Part shown: positions 60,969-64,000 of the stretch, one piece after another | Numbering within the stretch: the first letter of the stretch is position 1 | Layout of the letters: each line of letters begins with the position of its first letter | Assembly (NCBI GenBank): GCA_050084985.1 | Contig: JBITNC010000002.1 | Span: forward strand, 24,180,001-24,244,000 | Reading direction: 5' to 3' | Length of the DNA: 64,000 nt | Source: Nageia nagi | Taxonomy: Eukaryota; Pinophyta | Notes under the pieces: generated by a model | What the model saw: the letters and a program-made list of their open reading frames with translations, nothing else | Database searches by the model: none | What the model was told of the DNA's origin: nothing | Made by a program: the position numbers and the translations under genes

Positions 60969-61026
<58 letters not shown>
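60969..61026. repeat. AT microsatellite
   Basis: An uninterrupted TA dinucleotide run in the leader of Copia B. Confidence 0.94.
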
Positions 61027-61029
<3 letters not shown>

Positions 61030-61690
61030 GTTAAAAAAAAACATGCAATGTTTTAAAAAAACTTGCAATATTGTTTGCTAAAGCAAAGGAGGGCATAAAT
61101 GGATGGTTGGACTTATTTTATTTGCTTTTTTTTTAAATATATTGTAATAAATAAACCTATTAATTTGTAATAACAAAATTTTTAATTTTTGAATCTATAT
61201 ATGTTTTTTTTTAAATATGCCACCTTGTATGCATACAATAATGTATGATATTTGCATGCAATAATGCATGAATTTTTTATGCATGTAAAAAATACATGTT
61301 TTTTTTTAATTTATGTATGCAATAATGCATGTTTTTTTTACAAACAAACTAGTATTGTAAAAAAAATGTAATAACAACATTATGGTAAAAAAATTGCAAA
61401 ACTTACAAATTTAATTACATATTAAGCAATTCATTAAAAATTGCAACTAACAAATTACTGTTAAAAAATAATAATGTATAGCAATTGAACTAAAATGTTA
61501 GTAAATAAAAAATAAATTTTGCTAAACTTAAGCTCATCACAAAAATTAGTGATAAAAGGAAAATTTGACAATAAGAGATAGAAGATTATACCTTCAAACC
61601 TTTTTACCTCAACAAAGTAGATGTAGCAGGTGAAGGAATAACCTTCAAAGATATTAATGAAAATCCTCTAAGAACCACTTTGATACCACT

Positions 61691-62160
61691 TGATGAATTT
61701 AATCATTTCTGAATAAACTCTAAACTACTAAGATCTCATGGAGGTTCATATAATATCAATACAAACACTCAATAACATAAGGCAATCTCACAAATAACAT
61801 AAGATATAAGTGGTTACTCCCTCCTTAGGAGTATATCCACTAACTAAGATCTTCTCATTCTAAATGATTGTCTTACAAAATATCTCCTCTCTCTTTAAAC
61901 CTTAATCCTAGCTTTACAACAATTCCAATACAATGAAAGGAGGGGTACCTCTCAATTTATAAGGAGAAACCCACCCTTTAACCTCCCTTTAACCCAAGGG
62001 TAAGGTTAAAGATGTTTCTATTTTAATCCTATTTCTAAATTTATACTTTTTTCTATTTTTATTCTCTTAATGCTTTAAGGTATCTAAAGATACTTTAAGA
62101 ATTAAGTGAATTTACATTTAAAGAGAAATATAATACAATGTTACATTATAAATTCTAATA
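61691..62160 (-). repeat. 5' LTR of Copia B
   Basis: A 470-bp LTR; the left edge is TGATGAATTTAATC beside the primer site and the right edge AATTCTAATA (CA changed to TA). Confidence 0.92.
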
Positions 62161-64000
62161 GTTGTAACAATATTTGTAATAAACAAGAAACAAATGGAAG
62201 ACCCACAATGTTGGCAATTTAGGATTTGGGCTTGGTGGAGGTTGAATGGATGTGAGCCCTCTCTTCCATAAATTATGACATGCACTCTTCGCATTGGAAT
62301 ATTCTAGGAAGAGCCCTCTCCCAAGTGCAATGGAAGTGCCCTCCCTAGGCCATCGATCTTATTGATCACCCATTAACCTCACCCAGGTAAGTATACTTTC
62401 ATGCTTCTCCTCCCCTCACATTTATCCTCTCTCCTTTTTCCCCCTTCCTTGGCACTCTTGCATGTGGGATCATCATGCAACCTTATGTTCAATGTAATTT
62501 GTAGCTACCTAATAGATTCTTCAATGGTGCCATCCCATTTAAGCTCATATTGAGTTTATGATATAATAGCTTTAACAAAATTTGCACTAAATTGTGTCTT
62601 ATACTATAAGTTGATCCAAAAATTCTTACCAAACCATGAAACTTTGCAGATGGATGAAATACAGAAATCACTTTTCTATCTCATTTTGTTATAGTGTATT
62701 ATATTAATTAGCTTGATTTCATTTATTAATCAATTTAAATAGTAAATACCATACATTCCTTTTATAATATAGAAATAAAACCTTCATTGTATTATAATAT
62801 ATAAATTTTTTCTAATAATTTAAATAAATAATAAAATATTATACATCTTTTTAATTATGTTTACAAAATTTTGTATATGATTCAGATGTCAACAAAATTG
62901 TGTGTGTATATATATATGGAGGATAAACCTTAAGCATCAATGCTTCATTATAAATGGTAACTTAGAATCATTCATATTATTTTGAGGATAGAGAGTATTG
63001 CTAACATATAAATAAGTTTTTTTTTGGTTAATTCAAGTTGTTGTAGGCTATCCTAGATTCAAAGGTATATACAAGTATAATATAGTACCTCAACTAGATA
63101 AGGAACATGTGTAGGAAATGAATTATATTAGAATCCTATATTGAGTTTCTCCCTAGAGAATAATTAATCATCTACATACATGTTATTTTTAGCACATATA
63201 GTAATATAGATTTTAAAAAGATCTAGAATCCATTGTATGTTTAGTATTTATGTGTAATCATATTGTAATATGTATATTTAGGTTGAGATAGTTAATATGA
63301 AAATTACAATTAAGTAACTATATCAATAAAAAAAATTTATAAAAGTTTAAATCATATGAATAATATAATATTTCTATGTTATAACATTTGATGGTTGATT
63401 ACAAGTAGTACTTTTATTTTTCTTTATGCATATCTCACTACTAATATCATGGGAAAATGATGACAACTAAGAAATATTATATAATTGACATAGTTACTAC
63501 CTCCTTAAACTGATATATTCATCAAAGAATTGATATTTATTTCACATATCTCACATAATTACAAGGTTGTCATTATTTAATTGCTAATATCCCTGCATAT
63601 AATTCTATTCAAGGGTGTAAATGAATAACGGATGATTTGTTATAATATGGAAATATTTGAATATATTCTAATAAATTAATTGTATTCATCCTATTTTTAT
63701 ATGGTCATATTAATCATCTTGTTTATTATACTATTATATTGTAATATTTATTTTTAATAATAATCTATCTTCTATACTAGATAAGTAACATTATTGTCAT
63801 ACATTATATTTTTATATCTTAATTATACTTCAAAATATATTACAAACCATATTAATAAATATAGATATGGAGTTTAAACTTATTAAATATAAAAATTTAT
63901 TATCAAAAGAAGTAAGTTATCAAAACAAATATCTTTTGAGAACTTCATATCTTTATATAAAAAAAGTTAAATTATGTGTTATGAATATTATGGATAAGTA
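62161..64000. other. AT-rich flank with one unexplained stretch
   Basis: No gene is supported. A GC-richer stretch at 62200-62480 contains the sequence acccaggtaagtatac (about 62383-62398), a perfect plant 5' splice-site consensus on the plus strand. A 60-codon minus-strand frame (62671-62489) reads FHGLVRIFGSTYSIRHNL with no family that I recognise. From 62700 on the sequence is AT-rich and featureless. Confidence 0.35.

Larger units (their letters stand above)
59662..61680 (-). other. Long 5' leader of Copia B
   Basis: 2.0 kb without a gene. It carries three tandem copies of the block shared with A (60383-60625), an AT microsatellite (60969-61026) and 'atgcatg/aataatgcatg' words (61220-61330). 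The leader is equivalent to 41846-44421 of A but lacks A's GC-richer insert. Confidence 0.65.
54251..62160 (-). mobile_element. Copia LTR retrotransposon B, same family as A
   Basis: A 7.9-kb minus-strand element with LTRs 54251-54706 (3') and 61691-62160 (5'), a purine tract (minus-strand AAAGGGGGAG, about 54707-54716) and a Met-tRNA type primer site (TGGTATCA, 61681-61688). The internal layout, gag start, protease change DYG, long leader and 3' region match A. The outer dinucleotides are TA on each side (canonical TG/CA mutated), and the flanking 5-mers GTTTC and GTTGT agree at only three positions. The stops differ from those of A, so the copies decayed separately. Confidence 0.94.

Overview
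The window looks like nuclear DNA of a seed plant with a large, AT-rich, repeat-filled genome. The basis is three Copia elements and one giant Tat-type Ty3/Gypsy element with recognisable LTRs, priming sites and polyproteins, nested insertions, and decayed PPR genes of the plant organelle RNA-editing type. A gymnosperm is plausible but cannot be shown from the sequence. I see no intact host gene, no rRNA or tRNA gene, and nothing bacterial. Every retroelement polyprotein carries stops or frameshifts, so this is a fossil landscape, although several structures inside it are unusual.

Layout. 1-9.5 kb: an old minus-strand Copia element whose integrase is split by a younger minus-strand Copia (1066-6283, LTRs and AAATT target duplication visible); the old element's 5' LTR starts at 7872 and carries diverged repeats of about 200 bp. 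10.4-14.1 kb: a pair of related LTRs around a short decayed internal region, then a decayed acidic gag-like reading frame. 14.8-33.9 kb: one 19-kb minus-strand Tat element with CAAGT target duplications, gag-PR-RT-RNase H-second RNase H-integrase, and, between integrase and 3' LTR, an antisense gene for a plant mobile domain protein. 34-41 kb: minus-strand PPR debris, a probable solo LTR, then a plus-strand PPR remnant in which one segment is tandemly repeated with a 227-228 bp period, interrupted by a long AT tract and a perfect 102-bp palindrome. 41.4-49.8 kb: plus-strand Copia 'A', inserted into an older element that ends in an LTR at 50710. 52.0-53.3 kb: minus-strand DYW-type PPR pseudogene. 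54.2-62.2 kb: minus-strand Copia 'B', same family as A. 62.2-64 kb: AT-rich sequence with one unexplained conserved-looking stretch.

The features most worth following are the antisense plant mobile domain gene in the Tat element, the PPR tandem array with its palindrome, the protease Asp-Ser-Gly to Asp-Tyr-Gly change shared by Copia A and B, and the structured repeats in LTRs and leaders.
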